Assembly (NCBI GenBank): GCA_002010365.1 | Contig: MTNL01000153.1 | Span: forward strand, 1-5,231 | Direction of reading: 5' to 3' | DNA length: 5,231 nucleotides | Source: Candidatus Acetothermia bacterium JdFR-50 | GTDB taxonomy: Bacteria; Bipolaricaulota; Bipolaricaulia; Bipolaricaulales; Bipolaricaulaceae | Part shown: in pieces, positions 4,852 to 5,231 of the stretch | Position numbering within the stretch: the first letter of the stretch is position 1 | Layout: each line of letters opens with the position of its first letter | Translations under genes and position numbers: made by a program | Notes under the pieces: model-generated | Databases searched by the model: none | Told to the model about the DNA's origin: nothing | Seen by the model: the letters and a program-made list of their open reading frames with translations, nothing else

Positions 4852-5231
4852 TCAATCGCCGAAGGTCACTGTTCCCTCGAGAAATGCAGGGGCTTCGTAG
4901 AATTCCAAATATTTTTGGTCTCCCTGCGGGGTCTTAGGCGCGTCCGAGGGGCGCCACCACTCATTTGCCAAGAAGTTTGTCCGTGCCAGTTCCCAAACTT
5001 CTTGAGGAGCTGGTACGTCGAATACTTGCCATGAAATCGAGGTTGGGGTGAGCTCGTAAACAGTGTAGCGCATGGGATAGGTACAGGTGGAGGGATTGAT
5101 GAAGTAGTACACTCCGTCTACTTCCTTGTAGCGAGTGGAGATATGACGGTGACCGGTGATTACAAGCTCCACATCATTAGCAGCGAAGATTTCTCGGATC
5201 TCCGCGGCATCGTCCACGAGGAACTGATACC
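4852..5231 (-). CDS. Calcineurin-like metallophosphoesterase, C-terminal part only
   Basis: C-terminal ~125 residues of a metallophosphoesterase; the frame is open to the window end and the N-terminus lies outside. The GTG at 5217-5215 is internal, because the four codons before it (YQFL) continue the domain sensibly. The diagnostic piece is VITGHRH: the GHxH motif (codons at 5154-5143) supplies metal-ligand histidines in this superfamily. It is followed by YYFINPSTCTYPMRYTVYEL, which matches the usual beta strands after GHxH, where many members read as a 'ps..yp..y.vyel' pattern. The upstream metal motifs (DxH, GDxxD, GNHD/E) are not in view, so substrate class (phosphomonoester, phosphodiester, nucleotide) cannot be judged. 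A terminator-like hairpin starts 7 nt after its TGA, and a promoter for the transport operon follows. It is therefore probably a separate transcription unit and may be unrelated in function to the importer. Confidence 0.85.
   Translation of the reverse strand, partial: YQFLVDDAAEIREIFAANDVELVITGHRHISTRYKEVDGVYYFINPSTCTYPMRYTVYELTPTSISWQVFDVPAPQEVWELARTNFLANEWWRPSDAPKTPQGDQKYLEFYEAPAFLEGTVTFGD

Overview
The window comes from a bacterium of moderately high GC (roughly 55-60% by eye). All convincing genes lie on the minus strand, so the text below follows transcription, from high to low coordinates. No marker gene fixes the taxon. The Lys/Glu/Arg-rich proteins, strong AGGAGG-type ribosome binding sites and tight gene packing would fit a thermophilic or anaerobic bacterial lineage, but this is only an impression.

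Layout. (1) 5231-4852: C-terminal end of a calcineurin-like metallophosphoesterase, cut by the window edge. (2) 4851-4576: an intergenic region with a GC-rich terminator-like hairpin 7 nt after the phosphoesterase stop, a sigma70-type promoter directly behind it (TTGATC-16 nt-TACAAT), and then a leader of about 200 nt with several small hairpins, a Fur-box-like palindrome and a possible 23-codon upstream ORF. (3) 4575-3301: extracytoplasmic solute-binding protein of the Fe(III)/AfuA/FbpA type, with an extra helical C-terminal tail. (4) 3284-1530: a fused, double-domain ABC permease (FbpB/AfuB/ThiP style). A perfect 14-bp inverted repeat that looks like an intrinsic terminator is embedded in its first 23 codons. 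(5) 1529-450: the ABC ATPase with a C-terminal TOBE domain, starting directly after the permease stop (TAA then ATG). (6) 457-1: a HAD-IIA (NagD-like) phosphatase, overlapping the ATPase by 8 nt and cut by the window start.

Genes 3-6 form one operon: binding protein, one-chain permease, ATPase and, translationally coupled at the end, a phosphatase. The transporter class is clear but the substrate is not. Family members carry ferric iron, thiamine, 2-aminoethylphosphonate or hexose phosphates. The coupled phosphatase is compatible with uptake of a phosphorylated organic compound followed by dephosphorylation. The Fur-like site, if real, would argue for iron instead. The less ordinary part of the window is RNA-level: the hairpin at the binding-protein/permease junction, the structured leader, and an 11-bp inverted repeat that brackets the binding protein's ribosome binding site and start codon. 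No CRISPR array, tRNA, rRNA, insertion sequence or plus-strand gene was found.
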